Virus record (IMG/VR): IMGVR_UViG_3300036466_000272 | Span: 1-29,618 of that record | Length of the DNA: 29,618 bases | Direction: 5' to 3' (one strand) | Origin: a virus | Shown here: piece by piece, positions 14,148-22,717 of the stretch | Position numbering within the stretch: position 1 is the first letter of the stretch | How the letters are laid out: each line of letters opens with the position of its first letter | Made by a program: the position numbers and the translations under genes | Notes under the pieces: generated by a model | The model's input: only the letters and a program-made list of their open reading frames with translations | Told to the model about the DNA's origin: nothing | The model's database searches: none

Positions 14148-14552
14148 TCACACCCTCTTCAGAAGCATTACGTTGGCAAGTCCACTAATCCACGGTTTCA
14201 GCAATGCCAGCGCCAGCGACTCAGCGGCAGTGTATTTTTTCGCGGTAGCAGTAAATGTTTTGCTACTGGACACCGTGTCTGCCTTAACTGACTTGCTCAG
14301 AACGCCAGTTTCCTTGGCACCGTAGATAGTGCCATTCGCTGCCTCTTTAGCGATTTCTGCACCCGCCTGAATCCATTCATCCGGGTATGCAGCATCATCA
14401 GGATATGCATTCCCATCTTCGTCATAGGCAGGTAATGAACGTTCAGTTAACCAGACGTTGGCGATCATCACTGCGCGTGACTTCTTGCTGGTATCAGTCC
14501 AGCTATCACCCAGCTTTTCGTCAACATCCGCGACAGTGATGTATTCGATCAT
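14148..14552 (-). CDS. Head completion adaptor (DnaT-like annotated family)
   Basis: A 134-residue protein beginning MIEYITVADVDEKLGDSW with VMIANVWLTERSLPAY, a pattern I recall from phage neck proteins often labelled putative DnaT-like ssDNA-binding and thought to be head-tail adaptors. The C-terminal part is helical (AAESLALALLKPWISG). It lies between the HeH/LEM-domain protein and the stopper gene. The adaptor role is from gene order, not from a recognised motif. Confidence 0.65.
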   Translation of the reverse strand: MIEYITVADVDEKLGDSWTDTSKKSRAVMIANVWLTERSLPAYDEDGNAYPDDAAYPDEWIQAGAEIAKEAANGTIYGAKETGVLSKSVKADTVSSSKTFTATAKKYTAAESLALALLKPWISGLANVMLLKRV

Positions 14553-14557
14553 GGTTA

Positions 14558-14878
14558 TTACGCCTTAGGTAGTGCATCAACCAATGCTTGCAGGTCTTCT
14601 TTCGAAGCGTCGGCAGGAAACTCAACATTGGCAGATGTCAGCAACTTGCGTAACGCAGTCAGACTCAATGATTTTTCCTTTTTGGTATCGGTTTCCACAT
14701 CTTCTACCGTCACCTTTACTTTGGCTTTGGTGTAGGCATCTTTGATGTCAGGGTAGTCACCAACGATAACCACTTCATCTACACCATTTTCAACACCAGC
14801 GAAGTAGGCAGCACTACGAGAGGTAAAACCGTCAGGTGCCTTAGCGCCTCGTTTTGAGTAGCATAGTTTTTTCATCAT
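14558..14878 (-). CDS. Small HeH/LEM-domain phage protein
   Basis: A 106-residue protein directly after the capsid gene. Its N-terminus is basic (MMKKLCYSKRGAKAPDGFT); the C-terminal 35 residues (LTALRKLLTSANVEFPADAS, then EDLQALVDAL) form a HeH/LEM-like helix-extension-helix motif that in other proteins binds nucleic acid. Two adjacent ATGs (14878, 14875) follow a GGAGTTC site. That ribosome-site and start block is duplicated 40 bases upstream. Role in the head is unknown. Confidence 0.7.
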   Translation of the reverse strand: MMKKLCYSKRGAKAPDGFTSRSAAYFAGVENGVDEVVIVGDYPDIKDAYTKAKVKVTVEDVETDTKKEKSLSLTALRKLLTSANVEFPADASKEDLQALVDALPKA

Positions 14879-14927
14879 GAACTCCAATTTTTCAATTTAG
14901 GCTCAAATTTTTCATCATGAACTCCAA
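14868..14927. repeat. 20-bp direct repeat duplicating a ribosome site and start
   Basis: TTTTTCATCATGAACTCCAA occurs at 14868-14887 and 14908-14927 (40-base period). On the minus strand each copy is a GGAGTTC ribosome site plus ATGATG. The upstream copy would start an 8-residue ORF that ends before the second ribosome site. Confidence 0.8.
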
Positions 14928-14951
14928 AGAAAAGGCGGGGAGAACCCCGCC
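14926..14951 (-). terminator. Terminator after the major capsid gene
   Basis: Leftward GGCGGGG-TTCT-CCCCGCC hairpin (14934-14940 with 14945-14951) followed by TTTTCTTT. Strong stem; it stands 25 bases after the capsid stop and before the next head gene. Confidence 0.8.
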
Positions 14952-14975
14952 AGTCAATGGTTTTAGAATTGTCGT

Positions 14976-15929
14976 TTATGGGGTTACCGGAGACAGGTCA
15001 ATCAACACACCTGCGGTTGCTTTGTCACTGGTAGCGTACTTGCCCCAGTTAGCAACTGCTGCCAGCGCTGCCAGATTAGGATTAACACCGCCAGCAGTTT
15101 CATCCCAGCTGTATCCGAGAATATCGACGTTAAACACGCCCTCAGCGCGGTAACCCAACGCCAAGTTTTCCTGTGTATCGATATTGTACGAACGGATGCC
15201 GGGAGCCTGCGATTCGGTGATGCTGACAGCACCAGCTTGCAAGCCGTAGATGCTTTCTTCTGGAATGGTGTCAGATACCAGTACAGGTTTACCCATAGTG
15301 CCAGGTACACCGCCATAAATGACCACGCCGGCTTCTTCGTAAATCTTCTGGTCGATAGCATCATCAACCAAGTCGAAATACACAGCAGAACTCATGCCAA
15401 ACATAGCAATACGGTTAAACCGATCACCAAATTTGCGCATGCCCTTGGTCAGCACCTTTTTGTGGTCTGTAGCGAAAGCAGCGGTGGTCACCATGTTGGC
15501 ATTGGAGCCGATGGCACCATTCAGTGCGGCAAAAGCTGCCTGAATGTAGTAATCCATTGCCGCGTCAGCCATATCCTGACCTACCAGCATGGAAAACTCT
15601 TCTGGTGAACGGGCCCGGCGCTTAAAGGCTTCCTCTGTGGTCTCGTAAGGACCATACTTCCAAGGCGATTTAATGCCGATCATCTCGCCAGCACCAATTT
15701 TAGAACCAACCACAGCAGCAGTAGAGTTCACGTCACGGTGCCCCAGCGAACCACCGATTTTGTAGAATGAACGCTTACGCAGATCACCCTCAATCAGTTC
15801 GTTACGCAGCACGATTGCGCCGTTAGAGGCGGTGTTGAAAACATCCAGAACATCTTGCAGACGCTCCAGGTATGCGGTTTGCGCCAGATCGTTATAAATG
15901 ATCAAGTCGCTATTTACGGTAGTAGCCAT
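14976..15929 (-). CDS. Major capsid protein
   Basis: A 317-residue major head protein, probably of HK97 fold, directly after the scaffold gene. Recognisable pieces are LERLQDVLDVFNTASNGAIV near the start, FYKIGGSLGHRDVNSTAAVV, YYIQAAFAALNGAIG and a C-terminal LALGYRAEGVFNVDILGYSW. The ATG has an excellent TAGGAGAG site. A strong terminator follows. Assignment rests on pattern and gene order (scaffold, capsid, neck genes); no separate decoration gene is evident. Confidence 0.88.
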   Translation of the reverse strand: MATTVNSDLIIYNDLAQTAYLERLQDVLDVFNTASNGAIVLRNELIEGDLRKRSFYKIGGSLGHRDVNSTAAVVGSKIGAGEMIGIKSPWKYGPYETTEEAFKRRARSPEEFSMLVGQDMADAAMDYYIQAAFAALNGAIGSNANMVTTAAFATDHKKVLTKGMRKFGDRFNRIAMFGMSSAVYFDLVDDAIDQKIYEEAGVVIYGGVPGTMGKPVLVSDTIPEESIYGLQAGAVSITESQAPGIRSYNIDTQENLALGYRAEGVFNVDILGYSWDETAGGVNPNLAALAAVANWGKYATSDKATAGVLIDLSPVTP

Positions 15930-15939
15930 TCAGACTCTC

Positions 15940-16704
15940 CTATTCTTTTGGTAACTTGAGAAAAGCTTCCTGACCGTGCTTTTGAATAAAAGCGCGTTTT
16001 TCTTCAGGAGTCATTTGAGAACGTGGCTTCACGGCCTTACCATTACCGCCACCAGTCGCCCCTGCGCCCTGCTGGTGAGGGAACAAGTGCGGAGCGCTTT
16101 CGCGCAGAGATTCCGCCCACTCCTTTGGAGTCAGCGGGGTTTTGGCGTCTTTGCCGTAGACGATTTCGCCATCTTTCATTGCGACAAGATTGCCGTCATC
16201 ATCCAATTGCCAGAAACCGTTTCCGCGATACACGAAGTCATCAAGAGCAGATTTCTCAGCCCCGGCTTCAATGGCACCGCTTTTTATTGCATCAGAAATT
16301 GCCCTACCTTCTAGCGACTTGGCCTTCTTCTCAGCCTTGGTACGACTTTCGACCTCGGCATTGAATTTCTTGTCTAGCTCGGCACGTAAACGCTCAGTAC
16401 GGCGCTGAATGACTTCATCAAGCTTGCCCTCGGCAATAAGCTTGGTTTCTTCATCCTGCGATGCTCTGGCCAGCAGTCCTTTGACTGAATCAATATCAAG
16501 CCCTTCAAACTGGGCCTTGAGCGCATCAAGTTCCTGCTTAGTCGCCTTGCTGTTTTGGATGAGTTCACCATTTTTGGTTTTTAGGCCTGTGACCTCTTTA
16601 TCCAATGCTGTCTGAAACAGTCCGGTAAGTTTCTCCTTGAGAGCAGTACCTTTTGTTTCGTCCAGTTCAAGGCCAAGTTCGGCCAAATCGATTTCTAATG
16701 GCAT
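15940..16704 (-). CDS. Head scaffolding protein
   Basis: A 254-residue highly charged, mostly coiled-coil protein just upstream of the capsid gene, as expected for a scaffold. Helical heptad-like segments cover about residues 30-140 (KTKNGELIQNSKATKQELDA and RLRAELDKKFNAEVESRTK). A conserved segment around 150-185 (FVYRGNGFWQLDDDGNLVAM) and a basic C-terminal MTPEEKRAFIQKHGQEAFLK follow, typical capsid-binding end. AAGGGGA precedes the ATG. No protease domain is present, so it is a scaffold rather than a fused protease. Confidence 0.83.
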   Translation of the reverse strand: MPLEIDLAELGLELDETKGTALKEKLTGLFQTALDKEVTGLKTKNGELIQNSKATKQELDALKAQFEGLDIDSVKGLLARASQDEETKLIAEGKLDEVIQRRTERLRAELDKKFNAEVESRTKAEKKAKSLEGRAISDAIKSGAIEAGAEKSALDDFVYRGNGFWQLDDDGNLVAMKDGEIVYGKDAKTPLTPKEWAESLRESAPHLFPHQQGAGATGGGNGKAVKPRSQMTPEEKRAFIQKHGQEAFLKLPKE

Positions 16705-16749
16705 ATCTGTATCCCCTTGGGATTGGTTTGCGCCCGCCTAGCAGGCAAT

Positions 16750-16771
16750 AAAAAACCCGCCGAAGCGGGTT
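16750..16771 (-). terminator. Intra-operon terminator before the scaffold gene
   Basis: Leftward AACCCGC-TTCG-GCGGGTT hairpin with a stable UUCG loop (16754-16760 with 16765-16771) followed by six T and ATTGCC, the same trailing motif as at 7932 and 12532. Confidence 0.78.
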
Positions 16772-16789
16772 GGTTTGAATTGGATGCTG

Positions 16790-17083
16790 TTACTTTGATA
16801 ACTGCACTATTTGTAGATCGCACAGTTTCTTAAGATGCTCTTGCAGTATCAAAAGTGTTATTCCATCAGCACCTTTTGCCGCTTCTGCTGTATTGCTGAT
16901 TGCGCTTTCAATGGCATAAGTATCTGGAATTTCTGAAACCATCAATTCACTGGCTATTTCCTTTAGTTCAGCGGCTTCTTGTTTTAGCTTGGCAGTATTA
17001 ATTCCAATGCCTTTCTGCATATTGTTTTCAATTGGCATTCTGTGAGGAATATCTCTGCAGTCTGCATCCATAGGATTGTTCAT
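16790..17083 (-). CDS. Small head-region protein, function unknown
   Basis: A 97-residue protein between the MuF and scaffold genes. It is largely helical (NTAKLKQEAAELKEIASEL, then AISNTAEAAKGADGI and LQEHLKKLCDLQIVQL) with no recognised domain. I chose the ATG at 17083, which has GGAGAG upstream and immediately follows the MuF stop; the longer frame has no such site. It may assist head assembly by position only. Confidence 0.6.
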   Translation of the reverse strand: MNNPMDADCRDIPHRMPIENNMQKGIGINTAKLKQEAAELKEIASELMVSEIPDTYAIESAISNTAEAAKGADGITLLILQEHLKKLCDLQIVQLSK

Positions 17084-17084
17084 A

Positions 17085-18278
17085 TCACTCTCCAAATATC
17101 TGCCTGAACGTATCAGCGTCCCGCATGCGTAATTCATCAATCGTGTATTGGTGCCCAGTTATTGGATCAACAAAGCGGCTCAGCGTGTATTTGCCTTCCA
17201 AGTAGAGCTTATAGCGCGTTGGCCCTAGCCACTCACGCTGGAACGTAGCGTCTTGGCTGCCAAACCACTTAGAATAGTTTGTTGATGCTGATACCTGTCC
17301 TATTTCTAGCCCAGCTTTCTCTCGCTGGTTCTTAGTCATGTTGCCAACGCTACGGAACGTGCGCTTACCATCACGGCCTTTGACTTTAAGAGCGCGAACA
17401 TATGGGCGGTTGCCAACGAAATTAACGTCTAGCGCTGGAATTTGTACTGTCCTGCAATGAGGATGGTATGGCGGCACAGGGTGAGGCTTATCAGCTTCAT
17501 GCTTTCTGCCATCGATACTTGCGCAGTATTTTGAGGTCCTTCCATCCAGCGTAGCCACATCAATGACGTATTCAACGCCAAGTTCATCATAGATGTAGCT
17601 ATACGACTGGTTACTGATATGGCTGCGCGCCGTTCTCACCAGCCTTTCCGCATCTATCTTTGCCTGATATACCAGCCCATCCTGATAATTCAGCGCTTTG
17701 GTGCCGCGAATGGTTTTGACGATATCGCTGTTAGTGTCACCAGCAACCACACCGGCGCGGATTGCTGCGTAAATAGCCTGCCGTTTTGGCTCTGAAAAAT
17801 CCTGTAGCAACGTATCGACTAACCTGCCGCCGTAAGGAGCGCCGCCAGATAACGGCGTGTCCATCGCAGCGCGATACACTTTTTTATCTGTGAATTTTAT
17901 TGATGGTAAGTCGCTAATGACTTTACCCAGCAGTTCAGCAATATAGGTAGCTTCGTACCCTGCAAGCACAATCGCTGTATCGGTCCAGTTGGATGACAGC
18001 GCAGTAGCTAACCCGGTCGCATAGTCATCAATCTGGTCTCGTAGACCTTGCAGCCGCGTAGTGTTGTAACGACCAACAAGGAAATTCTGCATTTCTGTCT
18101 GGCTGATATTATCCAGCCGGTGCAGCAAGTCCTTTGCTAGCTTTTCCGCCAGTTCATCAATTTCATCGCTTAGGCTATTAACAACGGCTGTAGATGCCCG
18201 GTACTGATAACTGACGTGCTGAGATACGGCCGCTGCAATCGCATTCTGTGCGGCGATAACATCACTATTGGCTGACAT
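17085..18278 (-). CDS. Minor head protein, Mu gpF / SPP1 gp7 family
   Basis: A 397-residue minor head protein with a C-terminal Phage_Mu_F domain at about residues 165-280: LVRTARSHISNQSYSYIYDE, then TLDGRTSKYCASIDG (D245, R247, T248, C252) and PVPPYHPHCRTVQIP (H272, H274, C275). MuF proteins sit at the portal and may be ejected with DNA. The N-terminal 160 residues are helical. The ATG overlaps the portal stop (TAATG), so the two are translationally coupled. Confidence 0.92.
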   Translation of the reverse strand: MSANSDVIAAQNAIAAAVSQHVSYQYRASTAVVNSLSDEIDELAEKLAKDLLHRLDNISQTEMQNFLVGRYNTTRLQGLRDQIDDYATGLATALSSNWTDTAIVLAGYEATYIAELLGKVISDLPSIKFTDKKVYRAAMDTPLSGGAPYGGRLVDTLLQDFSEPKRQAIYAAIRAGVVAGDTNSDIVKTIRGTKALNYQDGLVYQAKIDAERLVRTARSHISNQSYSYIYDELGVEYVIDVATLDGRTSKYCASIDGRKHEADKPHPVPPYHPHCRTVQIPALDVNFVGNRPYVRALKVKGRDGKRTFRSVGNMTKNQREKAGLEIGQVSASTNYSKWFGSQDATFQREWLGPTRYKLYLEGKYTLSRFVDPITGHQYTIDELRMRDADTFRQIFGE

Positions 18279-19633
18279 TAAACACCGCTTGGGTTTTCAA
18301 TCATCAGGAATTCATCATCCCAACCGCGCTCTGGCAACTTCCCAGTTGAAATGTATGTCCAGTAGGATTCGTTGCTGACCTTGCCAGCCATCACTGCTTG
18401 CAATAACTGGGATGCCATCTGCGGATCTACGTTGGCGACAACAAAGTCAGGTTTAACAGTGAACTTAACCTCTTTTTCATCAATGCCAATGAAGTTTGCC
18501 GCGAATCTAAGCGCCTGCTCTACTGCCTCGGCTGAGTTCATTACTACCGTATGAAGGGTTGCCTGTTGATCGTCCTGACGGGCTCTCCGAGCATCTCCAG
18601 ATTCCACGCCTTGAACATCAATTACACGGGCTCCAGACTCCAGAGCAGATGTTTTCTGTGCATCCATTGCCGACTTGATTTTATCGATACCAGCACCGGT
18701 GATTTCCAGATAACCACATTGTGCATCAGCCGGAAGCGCCCACGCTGCAGATGGGCCAGTAACGCGCAGGTTCTGGTCTTCACTTAATCCAGATACCCAC
18801 GGCTGCGGGTGAGCTGTTCGGTGCAATGACTGATAGTAATCTGCTGACAGCTCGTAATATTTCAGAGCTGCCTTTGCCATCGACAGCAGCGGGATTTCAT
18901 CAGGATCTGGCGCGTTATCAGTTGATCCAGCAAACACAATCGGGATGTATTCAATTCCCTTCGCTAAGGAACCATCAGCATTGTAGCTACCCGGCATCTT
19001 CGGCTCTTCAATATCGGCACCAGCGGCGTTTACCACCCGTACCCGGTACAGCCCTTCTTCTAAATCGAGGATACGATAAACAATTTCGGAATCGTGACTG
19101 AATTCGTCAATGTCTTTGCTCTTTAGCTCCTGCAGAACGGTAAGCGTCAAATCTTTACGGCCATCCACGGATGACTCTTTCCAGTTAATGGCATCTAGCG
19201 CACCGTATACGGCAATAAATGGTAACCCTTTGGCATCAACATCAGCCAGCAGCTCACTGCGGCCACATACTAAACCGGCTGCAACTGTGCGCTGGAATAA
19301 CTGTGTCAATCCAAAACCGTCAGCCGTGGCATTATTGCGCATATGCTCAAGACGCGCTGGCAACTCAATCTCCGGCACTAGCCGAGTGACGAGACCCATC
19401 ATCGTTCTGAGCCCATCTTTCACCCAGTGCGGGTATTCTGCGCGCTGGACGTAGCTTCTGTAGATGTATGAGTTGTCTTGGCTCAGCTTTTCTGCTTCTT
19501 TCATGCCCTCAGTTTTTGGGAGCCGCAACTCGTTAGCTTTAACAATATGCTCACCGCCAATTGCCTCCAGCATGATTTCCCAATCAGCTTGCATTTCGAC
19601 ATATCGCGGATGGAGCGTGTTAACTGGCATCAT
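18278..19633 (-). CDS. Portal protein (DUF4055 type)
   Basis: A 451-residue portal. It shows the DUF4055 pattern: YVEMQADWEIMLEAIGGEHI at the start, YIYRSYVQRAEYPHWVKDGL, AAGLVCGRSELLADVDAKGL, and YYELSADYYQSLHRTAHPQ in the middle, with an acidic C-terminus. The portal ring is the DNA gate bound by terminase. It follows TerL (its first codons overlap the TerL stop by 4 bases) and precedes MuF, the standard packaging order. Confidence 0.9.
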   Translation of the reverse strand: MMPVNTLHPRYVEMQADWEIMLEAIGGEHIVKANELRLPKTEGMKEAEKLSQDNSYIYRSYVQRAEYPHWVKDGLRTMMGLVTRLVPEIELPARLEHMRNNATADGFGLTQLFQRTVAAGLVCGRSELLADVDAKGLPFIAVYGALDAINWKESSVDGRKDLTLTVLQELKSKDIDEFSHDSEIVYRILDLEEGLYRVRVVNAAGADIEEPKMPGSYNADGSLAKGIEYIPIVFAGSTDNAPDPDEIPLLSMAKAALKYYELSADYYQSLHRTAHPQPWVSGLSEDQNLRVTGPSAAWALPADAQCGYLEITGAGIDKIKSAMDAQKTSALESGARVIDVQGVESGDARRARQDDQQATLHTVVMNSAEAVEQALRFAANFIGIDEKEVKFTVKPDFVVANVDPQMASQLLQAVMAGKVSNESYWTYISTGKLPERGWDDEFLMIENPSGV

Positions 19634-20970
19634 AAACCCCGTATTTGCAGAGTGCCGACAGTTTTTCTGTCAATAGGCCACTCGACAGCAACGCAGTAGC
19701 CAATCGCTGTCGTAATGTGCTGGTAATCGTTATCTTTCTGCTCTTCTTGAAAAGTAGAGCCTTTTTTAAGTTGAACCGTTGCTAACCCTTTGTCACACCA
19801 CGGAGCGGTTACAGGGTTTACATAAAGGCTGGAAGTTCCAGCAGCGGTTTTAATCTTTGCCCTAACAGCGTTTTGACGGTCTTTGATTGCGGGGTGACTG
19901 CGTTGAACCCTATCAACAACATTCCATCCAGCAGCGGTCAAGATGCGCTTAATGTCGGTGTAATCAGATGCGTGACCGTGCTTTTCACCTGCGCGGCCTG
20001 CAGGGTCGCCGTAAAGCAGGACAGTTTTGTTCTGATGGTTTTTGAACTTCTCGACAAATTCCATCGCTGACTGAGCAGAAACTGCGCTTATCAGCACAAT
20101 TTCATCAAGTAAATACAGGTCTTTGCCATCGTTGCGTCTAACGCCAATAGCTGACGATAGCGGCGTGAAGTTCTGGTCGTGCATCCACAGCAATTGCTCA
20201 TGCGGCTGAATGCGCTCAGTCGTGTGATTGGCTTTGCTGTAGTCTTCATAAATCCTGCCGCTGGCAGTTTCAAAACTGGCCTCGAACTCTTGCCTAAATT
20301 GCTTCTCAGACATCGCCATTTTCATGGCTTTGATTACGTCCGGCGGCAAAATCTCAGATGACATCCAGTGAAAGACTTTGAAATTGCTGTCTTCGCCAGC
20401 TTCGGCTTTATGGCACAAATCGTAATAGTGATTTAATCCGTCTGGAACACCGAGAAGCCAGCACCATGCGCGATAATCAGGGTCTAACGGGTTTACCGTG
20501 TTCAGCGCTGGTAGAATGTTAGCTTCCCACGCATCAGCTTTGATGTCGGCAAATTCATCAATGCCGCCACCCTTCCATGGTATACCCTCAATACGCTGCG
20601 GCTTATCAAGCCCGAAAACGTGTATTTCGCTGCCGTTTGGCAGATAAATAATCCGGTCAGACTCTGATGGCCGTTTAGGATGAATGCTTGAGAGCGTGAA
20701 GGCTTTCAGGTCATTCCAATAAATCTTTTTTGCTTGGTCGTGCGTTGGAGCTGCCGCGAAATACTGCCCAACTACAGCGTTGGCCTGTTTAACCAGAAAG
20801 CGCTTGAATCTCTCAGTTTTTCCACTGCGTCGACCAGCTGGCACAAGCGGGAACCTAACACCATCATTAACAGCCTGTATAAGCGCTAATTGAACAGGAT
20901 GGTCTTTTAGCGGATACCATCGCGCTAGTTGTCTATCGAGCAGCAGATTGCCAGTCGTTAATGCCGCCAT
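19630..20970 (-). CDS. terL: Terminase large subunit
   Basis: A 446-residue DNA-packaging motor. The ATPase domain has Walker A GRRSGKT (residues 46-52) and Walker B-like GGGIDEFADI (D138, E139). The nuclease domain begins near MHDQNFTPLSSAIG, which probably carries the first metal-binding aspartate, followed by VLLYGDPAGRAG and a C-terminal QHITTAIGYCVA. Length is typical. It overlaps the portal gene by 4 bases and follows the small subunit by 2. Confidence 0.95.
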   Translation of the reverse strand: MAALTTGNLLLDRQLARWYPLKDHPVQLALIQAVNDGVRFPLVPAGRRSGKTERFKRFLVKQANAVVGQYFAAAPTHDQAKKIYWNDLKAFTLSSIHPKRPSESDRIIYLPNGSEIHVFGLDKPQRIEGIPWKGGGIDEFADIKADAWEANILPALNTVNPLDPDYRAWCWLLGVPDGLNHYYDLCHKAEAGEDSNFKVFHWMSSEILPPDVIKAMKMAMSEKQFRQEFEASFETASGRIYEDYSKANHTTERIQPHEQLLWMHDQNFTPLSSAIGVRRNDGKDLYLLDEIVLISAVSAQSAMEFVEKFKNHQNKTVLLYGDPAGRAGEKHGHASDYTDIKRILTAAGWNVVDRVQRSHPAIKDRQNAVRAKIKTAAGTSSLYVNPVTAPWCDKGLATVQLKKGSTFQEEQKDNDYQHITTAIGYCVAVEWPIDRKTVGTLQIRGL

Positions 20971-20972
20971 AG

Positions 20973-21413
20973 CTACCCCGGCAGTTTATCAATGAGTGCA
21001 GATAGAGCCTCAGCAACATCATTTCCGCCTGTCTGCGGTTTTTCGCGAGAGTAAGCGTCACCAACTTCTTTAGCCGCCTGCTCTAAAAATGCCGCGGTCA
21101 TTTTGTAGTTCTTGCGGCCCTCGGTGTCAGCCGCCATGCGGTCAAGAACCCGCAGCCGATAGGCTTTATTAGCAATCGCTATGTCGGTGATATCGTCGTT
21201 AAAGCGCTTGCGAGTCGCGTAGAATAAGTCGCAAAGCCGTTTAGATAGGTTTTTACCCATCTTTTTAGTGGGATCGTACTGCTCTACATGCTGACGTATC
21301 ATGTCGAGTCCGAACTCTTCTTTTACCTTTCTGGCAACAATGGCTGGCGTGTCATAACATGCCACGCACTGGACGATGAACACTTTAACTTCTGGCGGTA
21401 GCGCTCTTTTCAT
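20973..21413 (-). CDS. terS: Terminase small subunit (DUF2280 type)
   Basis: A 146-residue protein with an N-terminal helix-turn-helix (LPPEVKVFIVQCVACYDTPA, then ARKVKEEFGLDMIRQHVEQY) of the DUF2280 family, the DNA-recognition subunit that starts packaging. The C-terminus (EKPQTGGNDVAEALSALIDK) likely contacts the large subunit. Its gene lies just ahead of terL, and GGCAGGA precedes the ATG. Confidence 0.85.
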   Translation of the reverse strand: MKRALPPEVKVFIVQCVACYDTPAIVARKVKEEFGLDMIRQHVEQYDPTKKMGKNLSKRLCDLFYATRKRFNDDITDIAIANKAYRLRVLDRMAADTEGRKNYKMTAAFLEQAAKEVGDAYSREKPQTGGNDVAEALSALIDKLPG

Positions 21414-21426
21414 CGTCCTGCCTTTC

Positions 21427-22047
21427 CTACGCTACAGCGCGGATGCAGGTTCCACACGCTCGCGCGATATTTGATTTAGCCACTGTTGGTTTTTTGTTTG
21501 CCGCGTCAACCATTTCGGCAACGTCAGCGCTGGCTCCATATCTGCGCACAATGTCGGTAAATTCCTCAACATCGTGTCCACGCATCGTCAGCACTGGCAG
21601 TCCTGTTTCATCGCTAAATTTCAGTTCTCCATCTGCATCAACAGCCTGGGTAATGTGATACAACTCATGTTCAACCAGTGCGCAAAAGTCAGTGTCTGAG
21701 CACTCGGCACTGTAATCTGCTGCAATCGTGATTAAAAATTTAGGAACGCGACCGAACCAGTCGCGATATTGCTGCTCTAGTCTGACTTTTTGCCAGCCTC
21801 CAGCGCGTAACATCACCTGTTCGCATTGGCCTAGGACTGTGCGGCCTTTCTTTTCGAATGCGGTTGATGCCCACATAAATTCGACATCAGAATCAATAAG
21901 GTGTGCATGCTGTGGATTGTGCAGCTCGCCAGTTTCGGCAAGAAACGTTTCGTGTACCCATGCTTTCAGTTCTGGTGCTGGTGCAACAACAGGAAACAGA
22001 ATGGACTCGGTATCCAGCAGTGATTGCGGTGGCATTGGTCGATTCAT
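21427..22047 (-). CDS. Putative phage metallopeptidase near terminase
   Basis: A 206-residue protein with a zincin motif: ALVEHELYHITQAVD gives H127-E128-x-x-H131, followed by TMRGHDVEEFTDIVRRYG whose H158 or E161 could be the third ligand. I recall this family (putative phage metallopeptidase) as common beside terminase genes. The N-terminal 100 residues contain DVEFMWASTAFEKKGRTVLG and RAGGWQKVRLEQQYRDWFG, also typical. Substrate unknown; a role in late gene product processing is speculation. AGGTAA precedes the start. Confidence 0.82.
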   Translation of the reverse strand: MNRPMPPQSLLDTESILFPVVAPAPELKAWVHETFLAETGELHNPQHAHLIDSDVEFMWASTAFEKKGRTVLGQCEQVMLRAGGWQKVRLEQQYRDWFGRVPKFLITIAADYSAECSDTDFCALVEHELYHITQAVDADGELKFSDETGLPVLTMRGHDVEEFTDIVRRYGASADVAEMVDAANKKPTVAKSNIARACGTCIRAVA

Positions 22048-22128
22048 CTGATTACCTGCTGATAAAAAATAGGTGCCGGGTGCATCCAGCAGCGGCGCTT
22101 CGCAGCGCGGCCCCGGCTAAATCCGTTG

Positions 22129-22362
22129 TTATTTGGTGTCGTCCTGAATTTGCGCCATCTGCGCTTTATGTAACTCGATATCCCGCGAGTCTTTGCGTTT
22201 TTGATACCAGGCATTGAGCAGCAGCGTTGCCACGGCGCACACGATGCCGATTATTAGCGCCCAATCATTCAGTGACAACAAACCGCCAGCCGCAGTTGCA
22301 CCGGATGCCGTATAACTCATTGTTGTCGTAGTTTTGTCCATAATTTTCTCGACTATTCTCAT
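22129..22362 (-). CDS. Holin (HP1-type)
   Basis: A 77-residue membrane protein. After a polar N-terminus with SYTASGATAAGGLLSLNDW, a single strong transmembrane segment (ALIIGIVCAVATLLLNAWY, about residues 35-53) precedes a charged tail (QKRKDSRDIELHKAQM). The pattern fits HP1-type holins, which release the endolysin or collapse the membrane potential. A GGAGG site 8 bases upstream supports the ATG at 22362. It lies after Rz1, an unusual order since holins usually precede the endolysin; no other holin candidate is seen ahead of the endolysin. Confidence 0.75.
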   Translation of the reverse strand: MRIVEKIMDKTTTTMSYTASGATAAGGLLSLNDWALIIGIVCAVATLLLNAWYQKRKDSRDIELHKAQMAQIQDDTK

Positions 22363-22390
22363 AGTTGCGGCCTCCGGTGGTGGCCAGTGT

Positions 22391-22717
22391 TCAGTGTTGC
22401 TCTAATTCAGATTTCTTTTCCGACTGCCACTGCTCTAGTGCCTGCCAGTCCACATTACATCTGCCAAGGTCGAGGTACAGGCTCGTTATCAGCGACAGCA
22501 TTGCCGGGTTTGAAAGACAGCGGCCAGAGCTTTGCTGTAGGCACTGAATAATTTTCTGGTCCAGCCGCGTTACGTGGCACCGTGTTATCAGCGCTTCCGG
22601 AGTCAGTACGTAAACAACCTGCTGAGTTGGGATGTTCCGCACAATCGGCGGCGTTGATGAGCAGCCGCACAGCATCATCAGGCACGTAATCAGCAGCCCA
22701 GATTTTTGTGTGTTCAT
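22391..22717 (-). CDS. Rz1: Rz1-like outer membrane spanin lipoprotein
   Basis: A 108-residue lipoprotein with signal peptide and lipobox LCGC (lipidated C19 in CLMMLCGCSS), followed by TPPIVRNIPTQQVVYV. It starts inside the Rz gene in another frame and continues 64 bases beyond the Rz stop. With Rz it should form the spanin complex that fuses inner and outer membranes in the last lysis step. It is longer than lambda Rz1 (60 residues before processing), with a C-terminal cysteine-containing domain (CHVTRLDQKIIQCLQ), resembling the longer o-spanins. Confidence 0.82.
   Translation of the reverse strand: MNTQKSGLLITCLMMLCGCSSTPPIVRNIPTQQVVYVLTPEALITRCHVTRLDQKIIQCLQQSSGRCLSNPAMLSLITSLYLDLGRCNVDWQALEQWQSEKKSELEQH

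Noticed and set aside
22058-22128. Terminator between holin and metallopeptidase genes
   Set aside because: GC-rich short inverted segments (for example GCGC-TTCGCA-GCGC) are present, but no T-run directly follows a stable stem on the minus strand.
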